Assembly: GCA_905178155.1 (NCBI GenBank)
Contig: CAJINV010000004.1
Location: 94,969 to 158,968, forward strand
Reading direction: 5' to 3'
DNA: 64,000 nucleotides
Source: Amoebophrya sp. A120
Taxonomy: Eukaryota > Sar > Dinophyceae > Syndiniales > Amoebophryaceae
The notes under the pieces are model-generated. The model did no database searches. It had not been told where the DNA came from and saw only the letters and a list, made by a program, of their open reading frames with translations. Shown in pieces: positions 13,101 through 24,100 of the stretch (positions are counted from its first letter, which is position 1; each line of letters opens with the position of its first letter). The translations under genes were made by a program, and so were the position numbers.

Positions 13101-14299
13101 GCCAGGACCACGACTCCGACTGCTGGATCAACAGCAAAGAGAGGCGATCATGGGGGACCAGCGTGGATTTGACCCGGAGCTGCTGCGCGAGGAAAACAGG
13201 AACGACGAAGCCGGCGCCGGTGGCGAGGCAGCAGGGAGGGCAGGGACTACTTTTTGTTCATCTTTGCGCAGAACTACAAGCGGTGGGAACAAGCAGAAGA
13301 TGCGGGCGGACCAGGAAGTGGTAGCCGAAGGAGAAGTGGTGCAGCAAGTCCGTGGAGGTGAAGATGGAAATAACACGGACTCGTGCAATTATACCAAAAG
13401 TTGGGACAAAGGTAAAGCAAATGAGATGTTGACCACCAGGAGCAGCAGGTTGCAGCCAGCTCCTGCACTTGAAGTAGGAGCTGCACAACGAGAGGAGCTC
13501 GACGCCTCGCGCACCTCCGCGGATATTCATTGCAAAAGTATATTCGCACCCGTCGTAATTATTGCGGTCATGCGTGAGAACAAGAAGTCTCATTTTCTAT
13601 CTGTTCTAGCATGAAGCATACAGATTTGCTCCGTTTTGCATCTTCCTGAGAAAATTTGTAGATCATGCGATTTCCATTTCGATTTCTGCTACCACGATTA
13701 TACTTTTACGATGCATAGCGGAGATCCTGCGGCAACTGGTGTTCGACGTCGTTCCGGAAGTAGATGCAAATAAAGGCGACGCAGGTGCGGCTGGACGAGA
13801 TGTTGACCACGAGCAACATCCTTCCACTCATGCCTTGGATGAGGACGTCGACTTCTTACCACATCCCCCGAGGACGTCTTCCACCAGCACAAGCACCGCG
13901 TTCGCCGCGCGACACGAAGATTGGCTGGCACGGGCTGAGGGGCGAGGCGGAACATCAAATAAACACTCTGGAGCTGCTGGCCGCGGGGAAGACGAGGAGG
14001 GAGAACGTAGTACGGAAGTAGAACAACGCGTCGTGGCACGACGAGGCGAACGGGTGGAGCAGGTCGGTGACAGCGAGCAGGTAATGATCTTAAACAGACG
14101 CTCAAGTGGAACAGATGTGGAACAAGCACAACGTGAAGATGATCCGTATCACCTGCATTCGCAACAACTTTGTCCTGCCTCGTCAGAGGACTCACGGCCA
14201 GGGTCGGATGAAACCAATCTTCGCTCCTCCAACACTAGGATTTTGGCGGCAGAGGAGCCGCGAGCGGTGGACGATCTCTTCAGTTTCAACTTCGAACGT
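7128..14299 (+). CDS. Middle exons of the same long low-complexity protein
   Basis: Exons 7128-7161, 10397-10795, 11259-11704, 11904-12763, 12882-13523 and 13723-14299. The junctions at 6960/7128, 12763/12882 and 13523/13723 each remove an element with an exact 5-nt TSD and keep frame. The junction 11704/11904 has TSD AGATC/AGATG and also keeps frame. 10796-11258 reads as a GT-AG intron with matching phase. The 7161/10397 junction spans 3.2 kb of nested repeats and fits only if the cut lies one base before the usual place. The product is hydrophilic, with short basic or coiled segments such as LEMLQQQRRMKKQQ right after 12882 and acidic blocks later; no domain is recognisable. The frame at 14299 can continue across a diverged element into the RING exons at 14619. 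Confidence 0.5.
7161..10072. repeat. 1437-bp tandem duplication plus partial third copy
   Basis: Copies start at 7161, 8598 and 10035 (last one 38 bp only). The two full copies look identical by eye except for A/T near 7311/8748. Each contains a CCTCCTCCCGGAGCCC minisatellite, GC-rich unique sequence, and an inverted pair GGCGTTCTCAACTGTTACAT (8366 and 8550-8597). Long open frames on both strands repeat with the duplication and look like composition artefacts. Confidence 0.95.
7630..7815. repeat. CCTCCTCCCGGAGCCCGGA minisatellite (copy 1)
   Basis: About eight imperfect ~20-30-nt units rich in CTCCTCCCGG. An identical block lies at 9067-9252 in the second tandem copy. Confidence 0.8.
10081..10391. 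mobile_element. Introner element, family C
   Basis: TIRs TATCAAAACGAAAAATCCC / GGGATTTTTCCGTTTGATA. Exact TSD GAAAA (10076-10080, 10392-10396). With the tandem block before it, it appears to form one 3.2-kb intron between 7161 and 10397. Confidence 0.8.
10796..11258 (+). other. Proposed GT-AG intron
   Basis: Donor GAAG|GTATGAG and acceptor CTGCGCAG|GTC join frames 10397-10795 and 11259-11704 in phase (CCT GAA G|GT CAT AAA). Confidence 0.5.
11705..11898. mobile_element. Introner element, family B-like
   Basis: Left TATCTTCTGCAAAAGTACTC, right AACTTTTGCAATGCATA. TSD AGATC/AGATG. Join GAG ATC|GCC GAC is in frame. Confidence 0.65.
12764..12876. mobile_element. Introner element, family E
   Basis: TIRs TATCCAGGAAAAAACACCC / GTTGTTTTTTCCTGGATA. 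Exact TSD CTGCA. Join CTG CA|G CTG in frame. At 113 bp it is among the shortest copies. Confidence 0.87.
13524..13717. mobile_element. Introner element, family B-like
   Basis: Left TATTCATTGCAAAAGTATAT, right ATTATACTTTTACGATGCATA. Exact TSD GCGGA. Join GCG GA|G ATC in frame. Confidence 0.8.
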
Positions 14300-14613
14300 T
14301 ATTGAATGTGAAAAATACGTGATAGATGTACTTTTGTGAATGGACGGCGGCTGCACATCACATCTAGCTTCGCACGTTGACAACGATGAAGATGGCATGT
14401 TGCGCATGGAGGATGCCTCAACTTCAGCCTTCTGCTTCTCGGGGACCTTCTGGCGTCTGTATGACTTCCCTTGTAGATCACATAGTCGTGTTGGGAAAAG
14501 CAGGCGTGTCAACATACAACTACATTTTTCGTAGTTAACATTTTTCAGTATACGTATGCGATGTGCATGAGCGTCAGCGTCTATCTGGAATTCACAAATT
14601 TTTGCACTGCATA
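14300..14613. mobile_element. Possible diverged introner element
   Basis: Left TATTGAATGTGAAAAATACG resembles the reverse complement of the right end CAAATTTTTGCACTGCATA. TSDs do not match (AACGT/TGGTT), but 5-nt-offset excision is in frame (GAA CGT|GAT GTT). Confidence 0.4.
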
Positions 14614-16477
14614 TGGTTGATGTTCTTCAAGATGATAACTTTCTGTCAGCGCGACACGGGAACAACCACGACACGACCCGTCGAGGAGCGGCGGCTTCCA
14701 CATTGATTAGCAATACCGAGGGTCCTCGTGGTCGTCCTCTTTCCGCCGCGGCGCCCCGGGCTTCTGGGACGAGGACAGCGAGTAGTCGATTGCGGCAACC
14801 GCGGACCATCATGTCCCTGCTGCAGGGGAACAACACCAGCTGGGACGGAGCTTCCCGCGGCCCGGGCAGCTCAACAACAGGTACAACAATCCCAAGAGCT
14901 GCTGCATCTTCAGCATCTTCGTCGTCGCGGACGGACGCTCTGTTGCAGCAGCTGAATTCCAACGGCAACCTGGAGGAGGCACGCCCGGCAACCGCACCAC
15001 AGCAGCTGCAACGCCATGGAGTATCAAAATGAAAAATCCCCCCTCCCCATACCGAAAAGATTTAATATTTTTGGAAATTTATGATGCTGATTTGTGGTCA
15101 CAAATCGTGTCTGTCTTGCGAGAAGGCAACTCCGCAGGTTCCGCCGCATTGTGCAGGCGGTTTGTCATGCTGTGGGGCATACAGTGCTGACGTTTTTCGT
15201 GCTAAGTGCCTAGGCCAAAACCTCTCTACTCGTCACACTTGGCATGGGGCTGCAGTGCTCTCCAGCAAGACAGCGCGGCTCTGTGTACACAAGGCCAGCA
15301 TCGGAAGTCTCGTTTTTATATGGGGAGAGGGGATTTCTCCTCTCAATATGGAGCGCCAGGTGGTCTCGGTCGTTTCCCCGCGGCGACCAGCAGCACCAGC
15401 GGCGCGACGAGCGTTTTGACGTCGACGCTCCGCTATCAAGTGCAAAAATGTCTGGGTCTGGAAGATTTTTGCTACGTTTGTCATGCATATTTTTCATAGC
15501 CCATGAGGCCTGTAATGCACGACCTAGCATCACAGATTTTTCAAGGGCCTTCTGATGCGTATTCCGCATGAGAAACGCCCACTCCGCGTAGCACCAACTG
15601 CACTCCTCTTGCTGGTCATGCAGTAGAGTTTTTTTTTACCTTCCACGTAAAGCATGTAAATTATCACCTCCGGTTGGTAGAGCAATCGGCTACCGAGGCA
15701 CGACAGGGGGCGTCGCTACTTCACTTCAATTCGAATTCAATTCAATTCCAAATAAGACAGCATCACACATACCCAGACACTTTTGCATTTGATATCCGCA
15801 AGCTGCAGTCCTGGACCAAGGCGCGCGTGCTGTACACCACGTATCAAATGCAGAAGTGTCTGGGTCTGGAAGATTGCAACTTGTCATGGTAAATCTGAAG
15901 CGTGCCAAAATCTGTGTTGCGTGAGTGCCAAAAGCTGTCCACTTTTGACCATCAAGTTGGAACGCAGTTTCTCATGCAGAATAGGCATGGCAGAGACCTC
16001 GCAGAGTCTGTCATGCTAAGTCCCGCATTCCAGACCTCATAAAATCTGCATGACAAGTCTACACTCTTCCAGACCCAGACACTTTTGCACTTGATACCAC
16101 GCAAGAATGCACCATCTGCCTGGAGCCCATGTGCAGGGGCGATCGGGTGACTACCTTGCCCTGCGGTAACGGAAAGCACGCCTTCCACGCGGAGTGCATC
16201 CAGGACTGGGTGCTGCAAAAGATGAAGTGCAGTGAAGGTCGCGAGGGTGGACGTGTATGAACTGCAAAAGTATCGTACTCGTATAAATGCATTACAAATT
16301 TCCTCAGCATGAGAAATAAAATTTGTAATGCGGATTTGCCTTAAGAAAAAAGTTTGCATGATTACAATACGAATGCGATACTTTTGCCCAGGATAACGTG
16401 GAGGGGGGCACCATGATCACGGGACATCAAATCCATCGTCGTTGCCGTTCTGCCCGCTCTGCAAAGAACGCATTTGA
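14613..16477 (+). CDS. RING-H2 finger protein, C-terminal exons (probable E3 ubiquitin ligase)
   Basis: Exons 14613-15021, 15354-15433, 15800-15841, 16102-16255 and 16401-16477 sum to 762 nt, exactly 254 codons with the stop. All four introns are introner elements (families C, A, A, B) with exact TSDs TGGAG, TCCGC, CCACG and ACGTG. Numbered from the ATG at 14613, the RING ligands are Cys180, Cys183, Cys198, His203, His206, Cys209 and, in the last exon, Cys246 and Cys249 (CPLC). The gap between the sixth and seventh ligands is long (36 residues), and it is where the fourth element inserted. The N-terminal part is Ser/Thr/Gly-rich. RING-H2 domains recruit E2~ubiquitin. The ATG at 14613 overlaps the end of another element; if that element is spliced, this is the C-terminus of the long upstream protein. 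Confidence 0.85.
15022..15348. mobile_element. Introner element, family C
   Basis: Left TATCAAAATGAAAAATCCCC, right GGGATTTCTCCTCTCAATA. Exact TSD TGGAG. In-frame join in the RING gene. Confidence 0.92.
15434..15794. mobile_element. Introner element, family A
   Basis: Left TATCAAGTGCAAAAATGTCT, right AGACACTTTTGCATTTGATA. Exact TSD TCCGC. Join CTC CGC|AAG CTG in frame. Confidence 0.92.
15842..16096. mobile_element. Introner element, family A
   Basis: Left TATCAAATGCAGAAGTGTCT, right AGACACTTTTGCACTTGATA. Exact TSD CCACG. Only 42 nt of exon separate it from the previous element. Confidence 0.93.
16256..16395. mobile_element. Introner element, family B
   Basis: Left TATGAACTGCAAAAGTATCG, right GCGATACTTTTGCCCAGGATA. 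Exact TSD ACGTG. It splits the RING finger between ligands six and seven. Confidence 0.93.
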
Positions 16478-16696
16478 TGAAGAGACAGAAAAACAGAAAC
16501 GGAAACCAAGATTTTCATTGAGCCATGATCAAATTGGTAAGCAAGGAAGAGGGAGAGGCAACAGCAATAAAGATAGGAAAGCAAATTTTTCATCATGCTA
16601 GCTACTCATGGAATTTAGGAATGAAAATGATGCGGTTTGTCTAAGACCATTACCACCATGCTTCTCGTGTTCGCCGGGTCCTTTCTTTCTGTGCTA

Positions 16697-18180
16697 CTAT
16701 CGTTAGTAGTACTTTGTTAGTTTATTGTCATCATGATGTTAGAAGCTGCCAGAAACAGTAAAACTGCCCACAAGTGCCGGCAGGGCCGTTACGCATTGAA
16801 GACGTGCCGTGACGTTTCTTGTATTTTTTGAAATACCGCTTTGATAGTTCAGGTCGGCTGCTGAAGTAACATTGTTTATGCCGAAACTTCTGTGAAACGT
16901 CTCGCCTTGTTCCCATGCGAAATCTAAATCGCACGTCCGACTACGGTGTGAGAGTTTTTCCTGCTGCGCCCCTACAGTAGCTGATAAGAGCCCTTAGACA
17001 CCATGAAACAAGGAGCCAAACTGTAGCCTCATCGCTTTTCAAAGCTTCTCCAGCAACAGACAGGCAAGGTCTTCGGCCGTGTTCCGCCCTTCCAGATTTC
17101 GCCCGTGTTGGGGCTCGTACTAGAGACCCAAAGCCCTCCTGTGCGTGTCCTCTCTTCCAGGTGCTTCGGGCTATCAGCGAGGAAGCCCAGTGAAAGGCGC
17201 GCGATGGTAGTTGGGCGGGTGTTTCTTAAAGAAGGTCCCAGGAGTAGACGTCGCCCCTTCTTCAACGAGGGGGCGCGAGTGCGTCCGCCAAGGGAGGGGG
17301 AACGGGTCCACCCTTCTGTCAAGGAGGGCGGGAGCTCCTCCCATCTCCAGGGTTCTCCAGGACGGATTCATTGAGGGACCCTCCCTTTTCCAGGTAGGCA
17401 TCCCGCCTTTTTTAAGGAGGGCTTCGCTCGCCCCCGCTTCGAGAGGAAAGAAGCCCAAGATGGAGCATCTCGGCTTCTTCAAGAGGGGGCGGCTATGGTA
17501 GGGCCATCGTTGGCCTACCTGCGGGTGGGATTCATTGTTGCAGGCCTTCTTCGAGGCGGCACTGGTGCAGCCGGTCCTTCGGCACGAGGCGATTGCAGGC
17601 GGTCTTGCATCAAGACGTGACTGCAGGGGGGCACATGGCAGGCCCGCCTGCGGCTTCGCAGAAGGCGGGGGCGGTGGCTCTGTATTGCAGAGCAGGCAGC
17701 TTCCACTGCCAAACAGATGGCCTCGACTGCAGAAAAGATGGCACTGACTGCAAAAAAGATGGCACTCACTGCAAAAAAGATGGCCTCCACTGCAAAAAGA
17801 TTGCCCCCACTGCAAAAAAGATTGGCCCCCGCTGCAAAAAAGATTGGCTCCGCTACCACTGCAAAAAAGATGGGAAAGGGAGAGTATAATGTTGGGGGCG
17901 TCGGCGTGGTGGGTAGGCCGTTAGCCCCCGTTACTCTTTGGTACTAAATCCGTTAGCCGGCGTTACTCTTTCTTCAATCCGTTATCCGTTACTCTTTGAA
18001 AACAGCACTTTCCTGCAGTCCGTTCCATCTTTTCTGCAGTCGAGCAACACTTTTCTGCAGTCGCTGCCTTCAGCGTCATCTTTTTTGCAGTGCAACTGCA
18101 AAAAAGTTTAGTGCTCGACCTTTGGCACTATCGTTAGTAGTGCTTCTGTATAGTTGATTCTCATCATGATGTTAGAAGCT
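16697..18180. repeat. 1.4-kb insert between imperfect direct repeats
   Basis: CTATCGTTAGTAGT..TCATCATGATGTTAGAAGCT occurs at 16697-~16748 and 18128-18180. Between them lies GC-rich sequence with no convincing gene, including the CTGCAAAAAAGATGG minisatellite. Confidence 0.75.
17715..17880. repeat. CACTGCAAAAAAGATGG minisatellite
   Basis: About eight imperfect units of 18-21 nt (TGCAAAAAAGATGGC). Related CTGCAGT/TTTTCTGCAGTC copies continue to 18110, partly in the opposite sense. It makes spurious Cys-Lys-Lys repeat frames. Confidence 0.85.
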
Positions 18181-18200
18181 ATGCCCCTGCGAATGCCCCT

Positions 18201-20036
18201 GCAAAGATGTTGTTGAAACAGGAAGCAATGCGCCAACCCGCCGCCTCGCCTCCGCGCCGGCCCGTGCGGCCCGGCCGGCCCTCCGAACTGCGTGCGGCTT
18301 TCCTTCCCAGGGTTGGGTATGCCTGCCCCCCCCCCCCCTCCAACGGCACGCAGGATCCCCCGCCGGCGGGTTGACCCCCGCCCGGCCGCGACTTTTGTTT
18401 CTTGGCGGGAGGGTAGGAGGTTGGATTGACGGCCCACCGCAAATTTTGGGCGCCGGCCCTTCCCGGGCGCCCGCCAAGAAACAGGTCTTTGCAGGGGAAT
18501 GCCGTATCCGCGGGCGGGCCCGAGTCTGTGTTGCCCGTCTCGCCCCGCAGCGCGCCCGTGCGTGGCTGGCCAGCAGGCCGGCCCGCCTTTCTACCACCCT
18601 TGCGGCGGACTGGGTAGGCTCGCTTTGGGCCAGGGGGGCTGCATGGTGTGGAAGGGCGCAAGCATAGGTATTACCCGGGCGACCTGCGCTTGATTCGGCC
18701 GCCGCGGCCCTCGGTTCGTTGCTTGGGAAGAAAGTCTATCGGCCGGCGCGCCGCCTGCGTTGGTTCTCGTTATTTGGATTGCAAGCATGGCCAAAGCCTC
18801 ACGCGTGGGGCCGGCCGGGGCCCCGCCTGCCTCGCTTCCCTCGCTGGCATAATTGGGGCGCGCGCCAGCTTCTGTCGGCCAGCTTGGCGCGTTCCGATTT
18901 CCCGCGCTGCGCTTGCGGGGTAAGTGCTTCGGGCGGCCCACCTGGTTCCCTGGGAGGAGGGGGCGGCCGTGGTGGAACGCGTCGGGCCGACGCCGGGCAT
19001 TTGTGTGCATTGCCCGCAGTGAGCTGCGCCCGGGCATAGCCCATTGATTGGCCCGCGCCCGCAACCGGTGGGTTTGCGGTTGGCAGGTTTCGTTCTATCT
19101 GCGGCCGGCGCTCTCCGCCGGGCGTGCTGGTCGCCCGGCCCTGGCCCTGGGGATAGAAGGACGGGCGCGGAAAAAGCATGGGTGCCCAGCAGGCCCGGCC
19201 AATCAACCCCGTCGCCGGCCAGTGGAATTCCCGCTGCGCCCCCGGCAATGTCAGCCCTTCGCCGCTGGTGCGCGGGGGTTGGTAAAGCGCGCCGGGGTTT
19301 TTGTTTTGAAAAAGCCGCGAGGTTCTTGCCGCGAGCGTCAGGTCGGGCGGCCTTCTGATGGGATACTCACTCTTAGGTGGCATCGGTCGGTGGTCGCGCG
19401 CTGGTTGGCGGAGAGTTGCTACAGGGGTGGCGGCGTCCTTTTGTGCTTGCTGGCCCCCTGCTGTGCGCCGGCGTTTGCGGTGTTAGTTTTCATTGTCCGG
19501 AGGCTTGCCGGCGCGTGATCGTGACATCAAAAAGGAAAAACGCCGCGACCCCCCGCCGCAGGCGTTGCGCCGTGCGTGTGGCGCCACGCACGCTGCGCCC
19601 GCGCTGCTCCGATTTTGTTTGGAGTTTTTCCCCCCGCCGGCATTGGGGTCGCCAACAGGCGACATGCGCTGTGCGGTCCGTTCCCTTTCCCGGTAAAAGC
19701 CTCCGAAGAGCCTGGCGGAGGTTTGGCGCGGATGGTTTTCATGGTCGACATGCCGGCGCGCCTCCTCTCTTCGTCCTGCGCGCCTTTGTCGGTTTGACAA
19801 GCAACTCCGCGCCCACAATCTGGCGCCCGTCGGGCGATGTATTTGGGGTCGGATCTCGTTCTCGGTGTCTCGGACGAACAACAAGCGGCCGCCCTTTGGC
19901 GCATTGGTTTTTTAGGGTCGTTCTTGGCTAAAGCCATTGACTGCGTTGGCTAAAGCCATCCGGCGGGGGGGTTAATTTTTGCCAAATGTGCCTTCATATG
20001 CAAAGATGTTGTTGAAACAGGAAGCAATGCGCCAAC
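18201..20036. repeat. 1.8-kb GC-rich island between 37-bp direct repeats
   Basis: GCAAAGATGTTGTTGAAACA.. (37 bp) occurs at 18201-18237 and 20000-20036. The interior (18238-19999) is markedly richer in GC than its flanks, with CCGG/GGCC-rich text and long open frames on both strands in several phases, as expected from composition alone. No domain recognised in any of them. Confidence 0.8.
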
Positions 20037-21107
20037 ACGGCAGCACGCCCAGCTGCATGTAGACACACAAGTTAGTGCGCTTTGTGTCACCAGAAGCGTA
20101 AATAAAGATAAGTAACCCTTACAACTCTTTGTCTTTCTTTCTTTCCATGCCCGGGCATGGCGTCAATTGTTCGAGGCCCTAAAACATCCTTTGTTCAGAT
20201 CACGTCTCAGATCGCTCCGGTCAGCATCAAGCTCAATTTCTAAAAAAAAAACGTATTGTTTCTTGTGCAATAACAAATTCAGATCTAATATCCTGTTTCA
20301 TGAAAAAAGTATTCTCCTATCGAAAATCAAAATCTAACTAAACTCTCCTATAAGACATTTTCAAACGATGGTGTAGCTGTCTCGTATTTTGATCTTCTGA
20401 TGAAAAGTAAACTCTTTGTCTGACTCTTAAAGATCTATTCGTATAGTTGTATTTCCTAAAAGATAATCAGAATGTATGATCCTGATGTTGAAAGTTTGCC
20501 ACCCTGTTGAGAAACTCGCTGTGTAAGTGTAAAATAGGAAGCGGGTAAGTAGCATGGACGTGGGCAAAATCGACGATGACGCGCAGCGGATTAGGCGGCA
20601 ACATGATTTTCGACTCACTGTATTAGCTTCCAAGAGGAACCAGAAGTTGCCCGCGTATTGCTGCACTTTCCTGAAGGTACTTCTCTTCCGTTCTCTGCAC
20701 TGGATTGCATTTTTGAGATCTGCTGAAAATAAAAATAGTGTAAGTATGAGTATTTTTACAGGAAACTTGGCTCCGTGAAAAAATTACAAGCCTCTTAATC
20801 GATGTTGTCATCTGATCTCTTTAATTTCATTGTGCAAACAATAATCGCCAACAGCATTTGCAGTCGCAGCCACGAGGAAGGGTGACCACCGCGAGCTTGC
20901 CCATGACGTTGGAGAGAAAAGGCCCGGCAGAACCAGGAAACACTTCCTCAGCTGCAACCAGTCGTCAGGAGCATGATTGTGATTATGAATTCAACATTTC
21001 TTTTTGTTCATCATCTTCTAGGACTTACATAACAGCAAGATGTGGGAGACTTTTTTCCGGCCTGCCACCTTGAGAAGCGCACACGCAATTCTTTTTCTTC
21101 ATCATCA
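20037..21107. other. Gene-free AT-rich stretch
   Basis: Short frames only. Immediately 5' of the GAF-protein gene; no promoter motif that I can support. Confidence 0.5.
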
Positions 21108-24100
21108 ATGGCAAAAGCGAGGCCCGCAGAACCATCTTCACGACGTCCTCAATGCCGCCGCAGTGCTGGCTCCACTGCGAACATTCAAAGAAGAACGCCT
21201 CCGAAAGGAATGAAGTGCAGTGAAAATCGCAACACGTACCTGCGCCGCATATCGACAGGTCCCCGGTATTCATTGCAAATATGTTTATGTCAGGGTTTGG
21301 CGCATTACACAGCTTGAGATGCTGCCTTTTGGACTCCGAAAATTTGTATATGCATGCGAAGCAAGAGGAGTCCAGCTCTTGGCAAACGCTGAAGGGGCTT
21401 TTGTCATGCGGTAGGGGCACCACGACCAGCAGGAAACCCTCACGAAACCTGTGTTGCTAGGGCATGCGTCACAGACTCAGACATCATGCAAAATGTGCAT
21501 GAGAGAGACTCAGACTCATGCATCGTGGATTGATGCAGAGCGGGACCTGTTCCGGCGACAGGCGCTATGCAACCAACCAGCCAAGTTTTGCAATCTTCCA
21601 GACCCAAACATGTTTGCAAATGATACCTGTGCCGCAGTGAAACGACAGCACGACCTGCAACATCACCCCAGATCTACTAGTAAGACCCCTTCGGCTGCTA
21701 GTTCATGTGGCGCCCCGTCTCCAACAAGACTGCTTGCGCTCTCCAGCATCTTAAAAGTTGTTCTGTTTGCGCACCAACTCGTCCTTTTATTCGCGGCTAG
21801 CGCAGGGAGCGGCAGCTCCGGAGGAACAAGTCCGCCCGTGTCCAAAATTCCGAGCTTTCTGGGCAAGAAGCGGAGCAGCACTAAGCAGGGTGATGCGGAA
21901 GAAGATGGAGCTACTACTTCTATGCATTGCAAATATGTCTGGGTCTGGAATATTGCAGCTTGTCATACTAAGTCAAAGTCTGAATCATGCAAAAATCAAA
22001 ATGTGTGTTGTATGATTGCCAAAAGTTGTCCACTTTCGACCAGGTTGGGAGGGCGTTTGTCATGCAGGATAGGCATGATGTTGATAGAGAAAGAGATCTC
22101 ACAGCGCCTATCAACATCCCAGGTGCTGCATTCCAGATCTTATGGGTCATGGAAAGCCGGCATGACAGATCTTGCATTCTTCCGGACCCAGACAAATTTG
22201 CATTTGATAACTTCTTCTGGGACGATCATGGGGGGGGTCTCCGGCTCCGGCTCCTCCTCTTCCCAAACCGCCGTCTCTCCCTTCACAGACGCCGCATTGA
22301 ATGAGTACGGGCATCCGCAGGTCTCGGGAATGGACGTTGACGAGCAAGAGTTCACTTACGGCGTGGAAACCCCCAGCACCGAACCCGGGCGCCTGCAGTA
22401 CCTCCGCAGCATGATGCTGGATGACTTACCTGACCAAGAGATCGAAGAGATCACCAAGGTGTGTCAGGAAATTTTTCGCGTTCCCATGGTACTGGTCAGC
22501 ATTGTCGAATCGGAGCGGCAGTGGTTCAAATCAGCCATCGGACTCGGATGCGCCGACACCGCGCGGGAGGTTATTACAATGAAAAATGCCCCCACCCCCG
22601 AACTTGGGAGCATTTGTATTGCAAACCTTTCCAAGTGAAACAATCGCCCTCTTGCATCTATCAGCATCGCAGGTTTTCAATCGTGAACCGCAAAAATTTG
22701 TATTGCGAAAGACCCCAGCAAAAGCGGCGCTTGTCATGCAAGCGATGCGATACAAGCCTAGACTCTGCATCAGAAAGATTCATACTCCTTTCATGCATGA
22801 CAAAAAGTTTTCATTTGGAAACTTCGCATCACAAATTTTTATTTTTGTAATTTCACGGGTAGGGGGTACTTTTCACTGTAATAGAGGCGTCATTTTGCGC
22901 ACACACTTTGCTGATGGACTGTCCGGAGGTTCTCTACGTCCCGGACGCGACGCAGGACCTATCAAATGCAAAAGTGTCTGGGTCTGAATGAATGGAACTT
23001 GTAATGCTGTCTGCGGATTCAGATCCTAAAAATGTCTGTGTTGCATGAGCAGCAGCAAGAGGAGTCAGCTCTTGGCACGCGGAGAGGGCCGCATTTGTCA
23101 TGCGTATATTAGAATCAAGAAGCTCTCAGAAAATCTGTGATGCTAGCACCAGTTAGTATCACAGACTGACCTGAGTGACGGGTCATGCAAAATGTGCATG
23201 ACAAGCCCCGACTCTTCCAGACCCAGACATATTTGCAATCCATAGGACCGGCGTTTTTGCTACAACCCCCTGGTGCGTAACGACCCGAAGCTGAGGCTCT
23301 ATTGCGGTTGCCCAATCATCGTGGAGGGCGTCCGCCTGGGGGCGTTGTGCATTCTGGACACCATCCCCCGCGTGGACATGACGCGGGCGAAAGCCATGCT
23401 CCTGTGCAACTTCGCCGACATCGTTTCCGCGGCGCTCGCGCGCACGAAGAACCGCAACGAGCATTTTGACATGCTACACAATAGTTGCTTTCTACTGGAC
23501 TTAGAGCGGGAGCCCGAGCACGAAATCGAACGGAAGTTGCTAAGCGAGGAGCCGACGCTCCTGAGCCAAGATACCAACAGCGAGAAGGTCGACATAGCCG
23601 ACCTTTCCAGCGGCGCGCCTCGGTCCTCGCCGCCCTGGCAGCAGAGCAGCGAACTGCGCGAGAACCCGACTAAAGTCGAGAAGTGCAAACGCAACGAAGA
23701 CGGTGAGATGGTTTGCGTCGACGACGCCGGGAACGCCGGCGAAGGCAAGACGTTTGGTCGCATCTTGTACTCGAACCGTCTGGGAAAACAGCTGGTTGAT
23801 GCAGCCTTGAGGCCGACAAATGAAGCGGAGGGCAGCGGAGGAGCCCGGGCAGCAGGTCGGTCCCGGGCAGGCTCGGCCTCGGCGACGTTGTCGGGCGGGG
23901 AACCAATCTGTGGAGCGCCGTTCTCCCGCTGGATTCCTCCGGGGAGTGCGCAAAACACCACGCAAGACGAAGAGGTGCATCACTTCTCCGATTTGGTGCA
24001 CGTTACCGACCACCAAGCGGTCCGCGATGCAATCTTCAGCAGGGCGGCGATGCGCAGGTCGTCGGCTGCCAGCGTGGTGGTGTTTCTGGGGACGCGCCGG

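Noticed and set aside
15670-15745. tRNA-like text (GGTTGGTAGAGCAATCGGC with a later ATTCGAATTC)
   Set aside because: No acceptor stem, the anticodon arm does not fold and the T-arm lacks the right spacing; it lies inside an introner.
17593-17889. Cys-Lys-Lys-Asp-Gly repeat protein
   Set aside because: Pure translation of the CACTGCAAAAAAGATGG minisatellite.
18172-19937. Many overlapping 60-194-residue frames on both strands
   Set aside because: High GC removes stop codons in all phases; none shows a motif or consistent codon use.
21451-22638. 395-residue frame read straight through two introner ends
   Set aside because: Peptides such as CKYVWVW are translated family A TIRs that recur at many loci; the real protein skips them.
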